Assembly: GCF_000006445.2 (NCBI RefSeq)
Contig: NC_006046.2
Span: forward strand, 124,001-188,000
Source: Debaryomyces hansenii CBS767
Taxonomy: Eukaryota > Ascomycota > Pichiomycetes > Serinales > Debaryomycetaceae
Direction of reading: 5' to 3'
DNA length: 64,000 bases
Shown here piece by piece: positions 19,466-30,262 of this stretch. Made by a program: the position numbers and the translations under genes. The notes under the pieces are model-generated. The model was not told where the DNA came from and did no database searches. It saw only the letters and a list, made by a program, of their open reading frames with translations. The first letter of the stretch is position 1; every line of letters begins with the position of its first letter.

Positions 19466-20680
19466 ATGACCTTAATTCAACGACTAAAGGAAGTCATATA
19501 TCAGTATTTACTGACATTTAGGGAGCCTGAAAGACAGCTTTCCTCGCGGCAAAAATGGGTGCTTGGGTTGATAAATTTGTCTTCTGTGGTTATTTTTTGG
19601 GTGCTATCGTCCTTTTTAGTGAATGATTTATTTGAAACAGACATTTATAGAAAGCCATTCTTTATCACATATCTTAACACTGCTTGTTTCAGTTTCTATC
19701 TTATTCCGTACATGAAATATAATAATGTCAGTGCATCGGATTTTATCCGGAGATTGAAAGCAGACTACGGCAAGGGATACATGAAACTTGATACGGAGGA
19801 TAGAGGAGAGTCCAATATCGATTATGGGTCGAACGATGACTTGACAAATTTAGAGACGGAGTATACTTCGAGATTAGAAAGTGCAAAATATGATGATATT
19901 GGGTTATACGAGAGCGTAAAGTTATCACTACAATTCATAATGCTTTGGTTTTCGGCGAATTTGGTGACGAATTCTTCGTTGTCATATACTTCGGTTGCGT
20001 CCCAGACAATTCTTTCGTCGACGTCGTCGTTTTTCACCTTGATTATCGGGTTTATGTATTCAATAGAAAAAATTAACCAGAATAAGATTGTTGGCATCCT
20101 TTTGAGTTTCACAGGGGTTTTAATTATTACCAAAATAGATACATCTTCGAACAACCCATCTGATTCAAATACGGCCATTTTAGCGGGAAATTTACTTGCG
20201 TTGCTGGGTGCATTGATATACGGAATTTACACGATTTTGCTTAAATTCAAAATTACGATCAAAAATTCAATAAGAGAAAGAAACCTAGACACTCACCTAT
20301 TTTTTGGTTTTGTTGGAGTATTCAACACTTTTTTATTATGGCCTATCATAATTATTCTTCATTTTACAGACATTGAAAGGTTCGAATTACCCTCGAATAA
20401 TAGGACGATAAGCTTGTTATTGACGAATGCACTTATAACATTTATTAGTGATTTTTGTTGGTGTAAAGCAGTATTGTTGACAAGCCCATTAACAGTTACT
20501 GTCGGTTTATCAATGACGATTCCATTGGCCATGGTTGGTGATTGGATACTTAAAGGGTTCTCAGTGAACTGGTGGTACTTGTTTGGTGCGTTTATTGTGA
20601 CAGTTGGGTTCTTGGTTATCAATAAAGACGAAAAGGATGACTTTGTTACTAATCGTGAAACTCATGAAGAAATTCAGTAA
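19466..20680 (+). CDS. DMT-superfamily carrier, Thi74/YML018C-like (SLC35F type)
   Basis: A 404-aa protein with about ten membrane segments of the drug/metabolite transporter superfamily. The N-terminal block 'VLSSFLVNDLFETDIYRKPFFITYLNT' region (about 45-72) closely follows that of S. cerevisiae YML018C and its paralog Thi74. EamA-like halves cover roughly 160-385, with 'TSSFFTLIIGFMYSIEKI' and 'SPLTVTVGLSMTIPLAM' as conserved membrane helices. The family sits in vacuolar or mitochondrial membranes; Thi74 is linked to thiamine. Substrate is unknown. The loop at about 95-145 is hydrophilic and variable. Confidence 0.8.
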   Translation: MTLIQRLKEVIYQYLLTFREPERQLSSRQKWVLGLINLSSVVIFWVLSSFLVNDLFETDIYRKPFFITYLNTACFSFYLIPYMKYNNVSASDFIRRLKADYGKGYMKLDTEDRGESNIDYGSNDDLTNLETEYTSRLESAKYDDIGLYESVKLSLQFIMLWFSANLVTNSSLSYTSVASQTILSSTSSFFTLIIGFMYSIEKINQNKIVGILLSFTGVLIITKIDTSSNNPSDSNTAILAGNLLALLGALIYGIYTILLKFKITIKNSIRERNLDTHLFFGFVGVFNTFLLWPIIIILHFTDIERFELPSNNRTISLLLTNALITFISDFCWCKAVLLTSPLTVTVGLSMTIPLAMVGDWILKGFSVNWWYLFGAFIVTVGFLVINKDEKDDFVTNRETHEEIQ

Positions 20681-20793
20681 AGTATAGATATGTATTTAAA
20701 TCGATAAAACCCGAGAAATTTTGTGTAATATTAGTCTTTCAAATAGAAAAAAGTTATGCTCTATCTAAATCAGTTCTTTCTTAAGCTAATACA

Positions 20794-21837
20794 ATGATAT
20801 ACAGAGGCTTTATATCGCTTATAGCGGTATTCTCTTTCATCTCTATTGTTTATAGTGATTCATTCAATGCACAAGCTTTGACGAAAAAATCTTTGGAATC
20901 TCCCAATTTTATCATTCCAATAACTCAATCAGACTTGTCAGGTTTAGCAGAAGAACGGGACTATTATACATTGTTGGTTTTGACATCCACAGATCCAAAA
21001 AATGGATGTGGTACTTGTGAAAATTTGGATCGTGTTATTAGAAGAGTAGCAGAATCTTGGTTTGCTGATTATTCCTTATCAAACTTTTTATTTTTTGTCA
21101 ATATTGATTTGGCCGATAAGTCAAATGCAAATTTGTTCAATTACCTAGGAATAAATACAATTCCTCACATATGGCTTATTCCTCCAAGCAAGAGTACATC
21201 CAACATAAATTATAAGGACGACAATGGATATGGAATACTAAGCGAACCTCATTTAATATTCAAACTTCCAATGACTGGAATCGAGAAGCAAGTCAAAGAA
21301 TTAACGAAGTTTATATCTCTGACTCTACATAAGACGATTCGTGTCAAACAAGAACAACCATTTGAAAAATTTGTATTGGCTTTCGGGCTTACATTTTCTT
21401 TGATTTTGATAATTAAGAAAAGAGGGCCAAAGATTGTCACTAATCTTACGAAGAAAAATATCTACAAAGCCCTTGTGATTATAGCAATAATAGCATTTAC
21501 ATGTGGCTACAATTTTACAGTCATGGAAAAGGTTCCGTTTATTGCCAAAGATGACAATAACAATATCGTTTACATTAATGGAGTATTTCAATATCAATTT
21601 GGAATAGAGGTTATTATAATCGGTCTTAACTACTTGGGGTTGGCATCAAGTTTAATCAATCTAATCTACCTAGGTCATTACAAAGTCAATTCTACCAGCA
21701 CAATTCCAAGTGAACATACGAAAAGTCTTTGCATTTTTATCAATATCTTAATAATCTACGTATTGTCGAGTTGTTTAACCAGTGCATTTATAAGAAAGGA
21801 ACCTTATTACCCATATCACTTCTCTAGATTATTTTAG
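20794..21837 (+). CDS. OST3: Oligosaccharyltransferase subunit Ost3/Ost6 (thioredoxin-like)
   Basis: A 347-aa ER membrane protein of the Ost3/Ost6/TUSC3 family, the oxidoreductase subunit of oligosaccharyltransferase that holds substrate cysteines so nearby sequons can be N-glycosylated. A signal peptide (1-21) precedes a luminal thioredoxin domain with the CxxC active site C72-G-T-C75, and four membrane segments follow from about 185. Family length is 332-350 aa. Only one such gene is visible in this window, so Ost3 versus Ost6 cannot be separated with certainty. Confidence 0.9.
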   Translation: MIYRGFISLIAVFSFISIVYSDSFNAQALTKKSLESPNFIIPITQSDLSGLAEERDYYTLLVLTSTDPKNGCGTCENLDRVIRRVAESWFADYSLSNFLFFVNIDLADKSNANLFNYLGINTIPHIWLIPPSKSTSNINYKDDNGYGILSEPHLIFKLPMTGIEKQVKELTKFISLTLHKTIRVKQEQPFEKFVLAFGLTFSLILIIKKRGPKIVTNLTKKNIYKALVIIAIIAFTCGYNFTVMEKVPFIAKDDNNNIVYINGVFQYQFGIEVIIIGLNYLGLASSLINLIYLGHYKVNSTSTIPSEHTKSLCIFINILIIYVLSSCLTSAFIRKEPYYPYHFSRLF

Positions 21838-21894
21838 TTGATATTAGACTTATGTATGGTAGCTTAAATAGACCAACCTCATTAGTAACACAAA

Positions 21895-21900
21895 ACGCGT
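21895..21900. promoter_or_regulatory. MCB element ACGCGT upstream of UNG1
   Basis: A perfect Mlu I cell-cycle box 78 bp before the UNG1 ATG. MCBs bind MBF (Swi6-Mbp1) and drive G1/S expression of replication and repair genes, and S. cerevisiae UNG1 peaks at this stage. Binding in this species is inferred. Confidence 0.6.
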
Positions 21901-21977
21901 AACTCCAGTTTGTAAGTGAAGATGAACATAATATTCAGATCAACAATCCATTTGCTTGTGGTTCTTTAGCCTTAAAA

Positions 21978-23087
21978 ATGTCAGATGTATCATTTATAGC
22001 TAAGCGTTCACTGGAATCCAATGAACAGCTAGGTCTGAAAAAGTCAAAGCTTATTACTGACTTTTTTCAACTGAAGTCAATAGACACTACTGGAACTATC
22101 AATAAATCAACGTCAATTGAATCTACCAATGATCAGGAAAAGCATACGACAAATATACCAGCATGGAATGAAACTATTAATAAACATGAAAAATATACGA
22201 TAAGTACCAAGATCGATAAAGATAACTCAAATGTTTCAGACGAAGATAGATACGCTGAGTTCTGTGCCGAACATAATTTCAATAAAGAAGAATGGGTTGA
22301 CTCTTTGACTACAGAAGAGAAAGACCTCTTAGACCTAGAGATTAAATATTTGCATATTACGTGGTTAGTATTTTTGCACAAAACAATAACCAGACCATAC
22401 TTTTTAAAATTAAAACAGTTTTTAAAATCACAGTCAGGCAAAACGATTTTCCCTCCAAAAGAACAAATCTATTCATGGTCCCATTATACTCCATTACCTT
22501 CTATCAAATGTCTTGTATTGGGCCAAGATCCATATCATAATTTCAACCAAGCGCATGGTCTAGCATTCTCAGTCTTAGAGCCAACTAGACCCCCTCCATC
22601 TCTATTGAATATCTACAAAACTTTGAAAATTGATTATCCCGATTTCATTATTCCTGAGTATCAAGTATTGGCCAAACAAGGTAACCCCGGTGGAGGTAAT
22701 TTGACCAAGTGGGCCAAACAAGGTGTGCTATTATTGAATGCTGTATTAACCGTTGGGTGTCATAAAGCAAATAGCCACGCTCGACAAGGATGGGAAACCT
22801 TCACAGAAGAAATTTTGAAAACAGCAATCAACTATTATAACAAAGAGCAATCAAATGGTTTTGTCATTATGGCATGGGGAACTCCAGCGCAGAAAAGAAT
22901 ACTGAATTTCAATTCTTTACTAAATTCAAATAAGTTTCTAGTGTTGAAAACAGTTCATCCGTCACCATTATCTGCTCGAAGAGGCTTTTTTGATCTGAAA
23001 GTTTTCAAAAATTGTAATGAATGGTTGAACGAAAATGGTAACAGCAAGATCGATTGGGGCTTAATAGATGGAAACGTAGTTCTTTAG
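21978..23087 (+). CDS. UNG1: Uracil-DNA glycosylase
   Basis: A 369-aa family 1 uracil-DNA glycosylase that removes uracil from DNA in nucleus and mitochondria, the first step of base excision repair. The water-activating loop 'GQDPYH' is at 182-187 with catalytic D184. The uracil-recognition Asn lies in 'LLLNAVLTV' (about 251-259), and the minor-groove loop 'HPSPLSA' (327-333) carries the second catalytic His. The N-terminal 100 residues are variable and include 'ITDFFQ' (26-31), which resembles the hydrophobic half of a PCNA-interacting motif. An MCB element sits upstream. A CTG codon (22995-22997) falls in the 'GFFD-x-K' position where bacterial and human enzymes have a small residue, consistent with Ser decoding. 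Confidence 0.96.
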   Translation: MSDVSFIAKRSLESNEQLGLKKSKLITDFFQLKSIDTTGTINKSTSIESTNDQEKHTTNIPAWNETINKHEKYTISTKIDKDNSNVSDEDRYAEFCAEHNFNKEEWVDSLTTEEKDLLDLEIKYLHITWLVFLHKTITRPYFLKLKQFLKSQSGKTIFPPKEQIYSWSHYTPLPSIKCLVLGQDPYHNFNQAHGLAFSVLEPTRPPPSLLNIYKTLKIDYPDFIIPEYQVLAKQGNPGGGNLTKWAKQGVLLLNAVLTVGCHKANSHARQGWETFTEEILKTAINYYNKEQSNGFVIMAWGTPAQKRILNFNSLLNSNKFLVLKTVHPSPLSARRGFFDLKVFKNCNEWLNENGNSKIDWGLIDGNVVL

Positions 23088-23138
23088 TAGTATGTAGTTT
23101 AAAGCACGATATAACAATTAGAAGCAAGTATTACCCGC

Positions 23139-23144
23139 ACGCGT
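23139..23144. promoter_or_regulatory. MCB element ACGCGT between UNG1 and ISW2
   Basis: Second perfect ACGCGT in the area, 198 bp before the ISW2 ATG and just past the UNG1 stop. Its position suits ISW2 control, but this is only a motif match. Confidence 0.45.
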
Positions 23145-23341
23145 AAGTGGTATAAGTTTTTTGTATATACTTTTCAATATGTTTTTCGGGTTTATATTTT
23201 GAATCCTGAATAAGATTACCAGATATCAGATAACCATCGTGCTTAATAGTTTAATAACTATCCCTTTATTTCGAAGCTTTACTAGGTTATTTACAGAAAC
23301 TCATACAAATTATAGAGTTTCTGCCAGTGAAAGGTTGCAAC

Positions 23342-26300
23342 ATGTCAGATCAAGAAGATAAACCAAAACATTTCAGTGATGCTGAAACAAGGGAACAAAG
23401 AAAAAAACGATTCTTACTTGATACAGACCCTAAAATTGCCAAGCTCAATGATGTGGACGATTCAACTAAGAGGTTTAAATATTTATTAGGATTGACTGAT
23501 ATTTTCAGATACTTTATAGACTTGAATGCATCCAAGGACACGCAATTCAAGAAAATAATCAAGCAAATAGATAATAATGTCTCGTTTATGGAACCGCCAA
23601 CCAAGAAGAAGAAGAGAAGAAAGACAGAAAAAGAGGAAGATGCAGAATTGTTGGAGGATGAAGAACATATATATGACGAGGGATCTCAACGGACAATATT
23701 AACAGAATCCCCTAGTTTTGTCAAGGAGGGGACGCTAAGAGAATATCAGATTCAAGGATTGAATTGGTTGATATCTCTTTATGAAAATAGATTGAGTGGT
23801 ATACTAGCAGACGAGATGGGATTAGGAAAAACATTACAGACCATTGCCTTTTTAGGTTATCTAAGATATATCAAGAAAATAGATGGTCCATTCATTATTA
23901 TTGTGCCAAAATCAACATTGGACAACTGGCGGAGGGAATTTGCGAAGTGGACTCCTGATGTTAACGTAATTGTTTTACAAGGAAATAAGGAGGGCCGTAA
24001 TGAGGTAATACAGAATAAGCTATTAAATGCTGAATTTGACGTCCTAATAACCTCGTTCGAAATGGTTATTCGTGAGAAAGCACACTTGAAGAAATTTAGA
24101 TGGGAGTATATTGTGGTAGATGAAGCACATCGTATCAAGAATGAAGATAGTTCGTTATCGCAGATTTTAAGGCTATTTTATTCTAAGAATAGATTATTAA
24201 TAACGGGTACGCCACTTCAGAATAATCTTCATGAGTTATGGGCGTTACTAAATTTTTTGTTGCCTGATGTATTTGGGGATTCGGAAGTATTTAATGAATG
24301 GTTTGAAAACCAGGGTGGTAAAACAGATGAAGATAAAGAAAAGAATCAGGACAAAGTAATTCAACAATTACATAAAGTTTTGAGTCCATTTTTATTGCGT
24401 AGGATCAAGGCGGATGTTGAAAAGTCATTGTTACCTAAAATTGAAACTAATATTTATATTGGTATGGCAGATATGCAAATAAAATGGTACAAAAAGTTGT
24501 TGGAAAAAGATATCGATGCTGTTAATGGGGTTGTTGGTAAAAGAGAAGGTAAAACTAGATTGTTAAATATTGTAATGCAGTTGAGAAAGTGTTGCAATCA
24601 TCCATATTTATTTGATGGCGCAGAACCGGGCCCACCATATACAACTGACGAGCATTTGGTTTTCAATGCTGGAAAAATGATTATATTGGATAAGATGCTA
24701 AAAAAGTTTAAAAAGGAAGGTTCAAGGGTTTTAATTTTTTCACAAATGTCAAGATTACTAGACATTTTAGAAGATTACTGCTATTTGAGGGATTATTCGT
24801 ACTGTAGAATAGATGGTTCCACTTCCCATGAGGATAGAATTGAGGCAATTGACCAGTATAACATGCCAGACCTGGACAAGTTTATTTTTCTATTAACTAC
24901 TAGAGCAGGTGGTTTGGGTATTAATTTGACTAGTGCTGATATAGTTATATTGTATGACTCTGACTGGAACCCACAGGCTGACCTACAAGCTATGGATAGG
25001 GCGCATAGAATTGGTCAAAAGAAACAGGTCAAGGTTTATAGGTTTGTCACTGAAAATGCTATTGAAGAGAAAGTCTTAGATAGAGCGGCACAAAAATTGA
25101 GATTGGATCAATTAGTCATTCAGCAAGGAAGACAAATAAATGCAAATAACTCTGTTGGTGGTTCGAAGGATGATTTATTAGGAATGATTCAACATGGTGC
25201 TAAAAAGGTTTTTGAGTCCCAGCAAAGCTCGACAATGTTAGATGACGATATTGATGCTATCTTGCAAAAAGGTGCAGAAAAGACAGCAAATTTGAATGCC
25301 AAGTTTAATAATTTGGGTTTAGATGACTTGCAAAATTTTACCTCCGATTCTTCGACGTACGAATGGAATGGCCAAAATTTTGCCAAGAAGGAGAATCAAG
25401 GAGAATTAGAGTTTACTTGGATCAATCCACCTAAGCGTGAGAGAAAAGAGTTAACTTACTCTATTGATAACTATTATAAAGATGTTTTGAAAACAACACC
25501 TCTTGCAAATAAAAATAATAATTTGCTGTCAAAATTTAAAGCACCTAAAATATATAATATTCAAGACCATCAATTCTTTCCTAATGGTTTAAAGGAACTA
25601 CTTGACAGAGAGCAATTAGCTTATAAAAAACAGATAGGTTACCGATTTGCGTTAAATGAGTTTGGTGACAGCGATGAAGAATTCTTAGCAGAGGAATTTA
25701 AGAATGAATTACCCAGAGAGGAAAGAAGAAGGTTAGAGCAAGAGAAGGTGAATAATGTTGTGCCATTGACAGAGGAAGAGGTAGAATTGAAGAATAAACT
25801 ATTAGCTGAAAGCTTTCATAATTGGACTAGGCGAGATTTCACAAATTTCATTCACGGGTCTTCCAAGTTTGGTAGAAATGATTACTCAAGTATCGCAAAG
25901 GCAATGGGTAATAAAGATGAAGATGATGTAGAGCGTTATCTGAGAAAATTTTGGGAATCTTATTCCTTAATTGAAGGTTACGATAAGTATGTATCTCAAA
26001 TTGAAAGTAGCGAGAAAAAGATCGCCAAATTATTGAACCAACAGAAGCTTTTAAGTATCAAGATGGAATCATTGAAAGATCCTTTGGAGGAATTAAAAAT
26101 TCAATACCCTCCAAATAATTCCAAGAGAGTTTACTCTAAGCATGAAGATAGATTTATATTGCATTGTGTTCACAAATATGGCCTATTTAGTGAACACTTA
26201 TTGGAAAAAATAAAGGAAGAGATAGCCATCAATGATTCATTCAAGTTTGATTGGTATATGTTGTCTAGGACACCACAGGAATTAGGAAGACGTGTTAATA

Positions 26301-26467
26301 CGTTATTATTGGCGATCACGAGAGAACTAGAAGGACCGCCTGCTATAAAAAAGAAAATTAAGGGTAGTTCAAATGCTAGTAGCCGCCCTGGTTCTATCGA
26401 GCCCACGGCAATTAGTGATAACAATTCTAATAATTTAAATTTAGGTACCAAGAAGAGAAAAATATGA
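23342..26467 (+). CDS. ISW2: ISWI chromatin-remodeling ATPase Isw2
   Basis: A 1041-aa SNF2/ISWI ATPase that slides nucleosomes with Itc1, mainly for repression and nucleosome spacing. The start is the ATG at 23342; five upstream in-frame codons begin at GTG. The AutoN-like basic patch and '[10 protein letters not shown]' precede the ATPase. Walker A 'DEMGLGKT' is at about 157-164, DEAH at about 260-263, and the helicase C-lobe ends with '[13 protein letters not shown]'. HAND, SANT and SLIDE domains cover about 760-990, and a basic tail follows. Block-by-block similarity to S. cerevisiae Isw2 exceeds that to Isw1, as in '[14 protein letters not shown]'. The CTG at 24872-24874 aligns with a Ser of Isw2, supporting CTG=Ser. 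Convergent with DOT1, 85 bp apart. Confidence 0.94.
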   Translation: MSDQEDKPKHFSDAETREQRKKRFLLDTDPKIAKLNDVDDSTKRFKYLLGLTDIFRYFIDLNASKDTQFKKIIKQIDNNVSFMEPPTKKKKRRKTEKEEDAELLEDEEHIYDEGSQRTILTESPSFVKEGTLREYQIQGLNWLISLYENRLSGILADEMGLGKTLQTIAFLGYLRYIKKIDGPFIIIVPKSTLDNWRREFAKWTPDVNVIVLQGNKEGRNEVIQNKLLNAEFDVLITSFEMVIREKAHLKKFRWEYIVVDEAHRIKNEDSSLSQILRLFYSKNRLLITGTPLQNNLHELWALLNFLLPDVFGDSEVFNEWFENQGGKTDEDKEKNQDKVIQQLHKVLSPFLLRRIKADVEKSLLPKIETNIYIGMADMQIKWYKKLLEKDIDAVNGVVGKREGKTRLLNIVMQLRKCCNHPYLFDGAEPGPPYTTDEHLVFNAGKMIILDKMLKKFKKEGSRVLIFSQMSRLLDILEDYCYLRDYSYCRIDGSTSHEDRIEAIDQYNMPDLDKFIFLLTTRAGGLGINLTSADIVILYDSDWNPQADLQAMDRAHRIGQKKQVKVYRFVTENAIEEKVLDRAAQKLRLDQLVIQQGRQINANNSVGGSKDDLLGMIQHGAKKVFESQQSSTMLDDDIDAILQKGAEKTANLNAKFNNLGLDDLQNFTSDSSTYEWNGQNFAKKENQGELEFTWINPPKRERKELTYSIDNYYKDVLKTTPLANKNNNLLSKFKAPKIYNIQDHQFFPNGLKELLDREQLAYKKQIGYRFALNEFGDSDEEFLAEEFKNELPREERRRLEQEKVNNVVPLTEEEVELKNKLLAESFHNWTRRDFTNFIHGSSKFGRNDYSSIAKAMGNKDEDDVERYLRKFWESYSLIEGYDKYVSQIESSEKKIAKLLNQQKLLSIKMESLKDPLEELKIQYPPNNSKRVYSKHEDRFILHCVHKYGLFSEHLLEKIKEEIAINDSFKFDWYMLSRTPQELGRRVNTLLLAITRELEGPPAIKKKIKGSSNASSRPGSIEPTAISDNNSNNLNLGTKKRKI

Positions 26468-26552
26468 CGGTTTATAATCTAGATATATATTAACTGCTTT
26501 TTAACGAATATTTATACGATTATTTCAAGAAATACATAATGTAATGATAGTA

Positions 26553-29500
26553 TTAAACATATTCCTCGCAAATATTTTCTTGTACCGTAGAAATATAATA
26601 TGGTACTTTATTTGCAGTCCAACTAACAGAAAGGTAGTTACTCATCTCATGCCTTTCAACTTTCAAATAATCAAATATTGTTTTATCACTTGAAGCCTTA
26701 TATCTTGGTCTAATAAAATTTCTTAAACTTATAATCTTCGTGCCTGGTTTTAAACCATACAACATTTTTCCTACAGCAGTATTCAAATTAACATCAAAGA
26801 GATAGTTATTGACAAGAAGTACATCACATTCAATTACTGCTTGACGAACAATATCATTCTCAACAAAACTTTGCAGGAGCGCAAAATTCAATGGTAATTT
26901 TTTTAACCCCAACAACGCCAAATGCTTATTAAGTAGCATGGTCTGTAATTCAGTCAATTTAGAAGCATGTTCCATTATTTCGCAACCACCACTAAGATGT
27001 ACTCCGAATTCCAAAGCTGCTTGAAAAGTAGTATTTCCTACTCCTGAACCTAAATCGTAGAATTTGTGCTGTGGTTGCAAATTAACTTTAGTTAGGACTT
27101 CACTAGTAAACGAAGGCAATAATTCACCATAGACCTCAGCCGTAAAAGCTTTATAGGACCTAAGCTTCCTTGATTCTGTAGATACAATCCTCGAATATAT
27201 ACGCAAAAGAATTTGTTGTACGCAAAATCTAGATACACTAGTCTTTTCTTTGAGATGACGAAAGAAATTCAGTTCGTAGTTTTCAGGCTTCACGGCATTG
27301 ACAACCATCTTATTTCTAGTATTAAGCCTGACCGGGGTACAAGGTATAGAACCTTTATTATTATTGTTTCTGAAATCGCTTTCTATTGGTGGTTCATTTT
27401 CCTTATTATCCTCTTCTGAAGATATAGGAGGTGTAAGGCGGTTTGATGAATCGTGTGTGAAACAACGCTTCATAGATTTTATCAAATCGAATGAAGGACT
27501 TGATGGTTCAATAGGGTCATTATCAGATATTGGATTCTCTTCAGTCGATAGCTGGATTTCTGAATAGAAAATATCCAATCTAATGTCTTCATCTGAGGGT
27601 ATTTTAATCTCATTAGGCAGCAAATAGGCCCTAATTTCTTCATTGATATCATGAGAACCTATATCAACATCATTAGGTGTTAATTCAACCATTAAACGGT
27701 TCCATTTATCTATAACAAACATAAACCTAACGAAATCATTTTCCTCAATAGAAATATCGATTTCTTTATTATACTCACTTAAAATAATTTTCTTCAATTT
27801 TGAAGAATGAGAAAAGAACAATGAGTAATGAAGTTGAAACAACTTCTTAATCTCATTTATGGGGTCCAACTCATTAGATTTAGGCTCTGCTAGAATAAAC
27901 AACTCACTATGTTGAGGATAAAGCAAAAATCGTATTCTTATTTTGTTCATAGGGTTGAGTATCATCCTATTCGTATTTCTATCCACGATAGTTAACAGTG
28001 GAAATGAAATTGGCATGTCACGATAATTCTTACAATGCTGTGAAATAATATCCGCTGCTATGGTATCAGTAAGAGATATTTCGCTACAATTTTGAACCAT
28101 AATATTGGTATCTTCTCTAAATGATAACTTAGGCGGCCGAGGTTGAGTTTCATAGACTTCATTCACATATAGTTGCCGTCCATATAAAGGGACCAATGTA
28201 TCTGTAGAAATATCTTCTGGGTCATAAGGGCTTCTTTTCTCCTCATTTTCGATTTTATTGAGCTTCTTTTTTAAAGATATTTCAACATCAGAAACAATCA
28301 GACTATCGGAAGCATCAAGTTTAGCTTCCTTTAAGTTTTCAGACTTGAAAGATTTCTGTTCTTTGACCTTGTCAGGCTCAACGTCGCATTTCATTAATTT
28401 TTTAGTTTCTTGTATTCTGTTTGTTTCATTAAGATTTTGACTTTTTGGCTTTTTAAGTTTCGTCTCCAACTTGATCTGCATTAGTCTCTCACGCTTTCTC
28501 TTTTGACCTTCTTTGAGTACACACCTATTACCGGTAACACTTTGAAAGTATGCCGATTCCTCCTTTAAGACTTCAACCATAGACGTTGGTTTTTTTGATT
28601 TTCTTTTCTTCTGTTCATTATTTTTACCTTTCAATTTATGATCTGAGATCATGTTTTCGACTCCTTTATCATGTGGAATTACTTTCGCTTCCGTTACTTC
28701 TTCGTTTTCTAAATGCAATTTACTAGGCTGCATTATATCACTAGCTTTATCTTTAGGTTTATCTAATTTAGATGCATAACGAGAGTTTCTTCTACGACTC
28801 AAATTACCAAAATTGTCTGAGCTATACCATTTAGCCATGTATAATAATTCATCAACTTGACTTGTAAATACTGATCTCCTTCGATTTGGTTCTACGCTAT
28901 TTATCTTTGTTTCGATAGATAATTGGCTTCTGAACGGCAACTCATCAATGATTGATTTTAATTTTGCATTCTCCTGGAGAGCTTTCTTCAAGAAATTCAT
29001 TTCTGCAAGTGTATATTCTCCGGCTTCATCGAAACCCATCTCCTTAGCAATAAGTTTCAAATATTTCATAGAAATACCAGGAAACAGTGATCTAAGCTGT
29101 TTTCCTGTAAGATCATTTACAAGTAAATACTTTAAGCGTGTCAAATCTATGGAGTCCTTTATTTGCTTGAGTTCATTTTGAATAAGACTCTCGAACTCGT
29201 CTAATCTTCTTTTTGCCATATCTCTATGCTGTGATAACTCATTCAATTTTAATAGTCTTTTTTTGCATGTTTCTTTATTTTTGAGAGGAAACTGATCTAA
29301 AACAATCTCAATTGGGTCATTTTCAGTCATTGTTTGTTCAAATAATACAGATTCGACGTGGCTGAAATTTGAATGAATCCTCATTTCGTTAGTAAGATCC
29401 TTGATTTCTTCAATGTTTTTATTAGGAAGCTCTTTTTGCAATTTTGTCTTAGTAAGGTCATAATCTATCAAAGAAATTAGAGAGGCTATCTCTGGCTTTG

Positions 29501-30071
29501 TCCACTTAGAATGATCCACTCCATTCAACCTTCGTACCATATTTTTGTAGTGTTGGAATTTCTTGTTTAAATTAGAAACATTTCGGCAAGGAAATTTATG
29601 TTTATGACGCCTTATGGCGGAATTTGAATCATTCAATATTATTCCAGCTAATAAATATATTTCATTTTTTGTCCAATCGAGAACAGGTTGTAGGTCATGG
29701 ATTTTCCTTATAATCAATGCAAGTGACTTGTTAGGAAATGCAGAAGTTAATGCTTCTGATGTGAGATCAGTCTTTATATGTTCTGTAAGTAAACTACTCT
29801 CTTCGTCTGTCCAATTGCAAAACGAAATTGGATGTGAAACAGCGAGCGAGTTGGACACGTCGACACAACTACTATCTGATCTTGGATCTGAAGAATCGGA
29901 ATTACTATCAGGTGTATATATTCCTGTGTCCATTAAGTTCCGTCTGGCGTCACTTTTGTCCAGATGGGTTTTACAACCTAGCGGTAACATTTCCATACTC
30001 GAACATTCTGAAGAGTCCAGACATATTGGAGTTATATTGTACGTTGTATTATGGTGAGCAATATTCTCCAT
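26553..30071 (-). CDS. DOT1: Histone H3K79 methyltransferase Dot1, with long SANT-like N-terminus
   Basis: A 1172-aa Dot1 enzyme that methylates H3 Lys79 on nucleosomes, affecting silencing and the DNA-damage checkpoint. The catalytic domain is at the C-terminus: the SAM-binding motif 'DLGSGVGN' is at 1006-1013, followed by 'GCEIMEHA' and 'VNNYLFD'. S. cerevisiae Dot1 is only 582 aa. The extra length here is an N-terminal region (about 86-395) with five to six repeated SANT/Myb-like units, each with a leading W/acidic helix and an '[FL]P-x-[KR]' turn, then a Lys-rich stretch (about 440-620). The Lys-rich part may replace the basic patch that contacts DNA or ubiquitin. The SANT-like reading is mine from pattern alone. 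Confidence 0.92.
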   Translation of the reverse strand: MENIAHHNTTYNITPICLDSSECSSMEMLPLGCKTHLDKSDARRNLMDTGIYTPDSNSDSSDPRSDSSCVDVSNSLAVSHPISFCNWTDEESSLLTEHIKTDLTSEALTSAFPNKSLALIIRKIHDLQPVLDWTKNEIYLLAGIILNDSNSAIRRHKHKFPCRNVSNLNKKFQHYKNMVRRLNGVDHSKWTKPEIASLISLIDYDLTKTKLQKELPNKNIEEIKDLTNEMRIHSNFSHVESVLFEQTMTENDPIEIVLDQFPLKNKETCKKRLLKLNELSQHRDMAKRRLDEFESLIQNELKQIKDSIDLTRLKYLLVNDLTGKQLRSLFPGISMKYLKLIAKEMGFDEAGEYTLAEMNFLKKALQENAKLKSIIDELPFRSQLSIETKINSVEPNRRRSVFTSQVDELLYMAKWYSSDNFGNLSRRRNSRYASKLDKPKDKASDIMQPSKLHLENEEVTEAKVIPHDKGVENMISDHKLKGKNNEQKKRKSKKPTSMVEVLKEESAYFQSVTGNRCVLKEGQKRKRERLMQIKLETKLKKPKSQNLNETNRIQETKKLMKCDVEPDKVKEQKSFKSENLKEAKLDASDSLIVSDVEISLKKKLNKIENEEKRSPYDPEDISTDTLVPLYGRQLYVNEVYETQPRPPKLSFREDTNIMVQNCSEISLTDTIAADIISQHCKNYRDMPISFPLLTIVDRNTNRMILNPMNKIRIRFLLYPQHSELFILAEPKSNELDPINEIKKLFQLHYSLFFSHSSKLKKIILSEYNKEIDISIEENDFVRFMFVIDKWNRLMVELTPNDVDIGSHDINEEIRAYLLPNEIKIPSDEDIRLDIFYSEIQLSTEENPISDNDPIEPSSPSFDLIKSMKRCFTHDSSNRLTPPISSEEDNKENEPPIESDFRNNNNKGSIPCTPVRLNTRNKMVVNAVKPENYELNFFRHLKEKTSVSRFCVQQILLRIYSRIVSTESRKLRSYKAFTAEVYGELLPSFTSEVLTKVNLQPQHKFYDLGSGVGNTTFQAALEFGVHLSGGCEIMEHASKLTELQTMLLNKHLALLGLKKLPLNFALLQSFVENDIVRQAVIECDVLLVNNYLFDVNLNTAVGKMLYGLKPGTKIISLRNFIRPRYKASSDKTIFDYLKVERHEMSNYLSVSWTANKVPYYISTVQENICEEYV

Positions 30072-30262
30072 TTCTATGTACAGTTTTGGAGGCTTCCGGT
30101 AACCGTATCAAATTAACTTTTATCTTCTATAAAATCTAGGTTGTTATGATTTCTATTATTGTTACGCTTTTTTGAGATCAGAAAACGACAATGTCTCGCG
30201 TAACCATAAAACATGCTGCATTTTGTTTATAAATACATACTATATTTACATTATATAAATAA

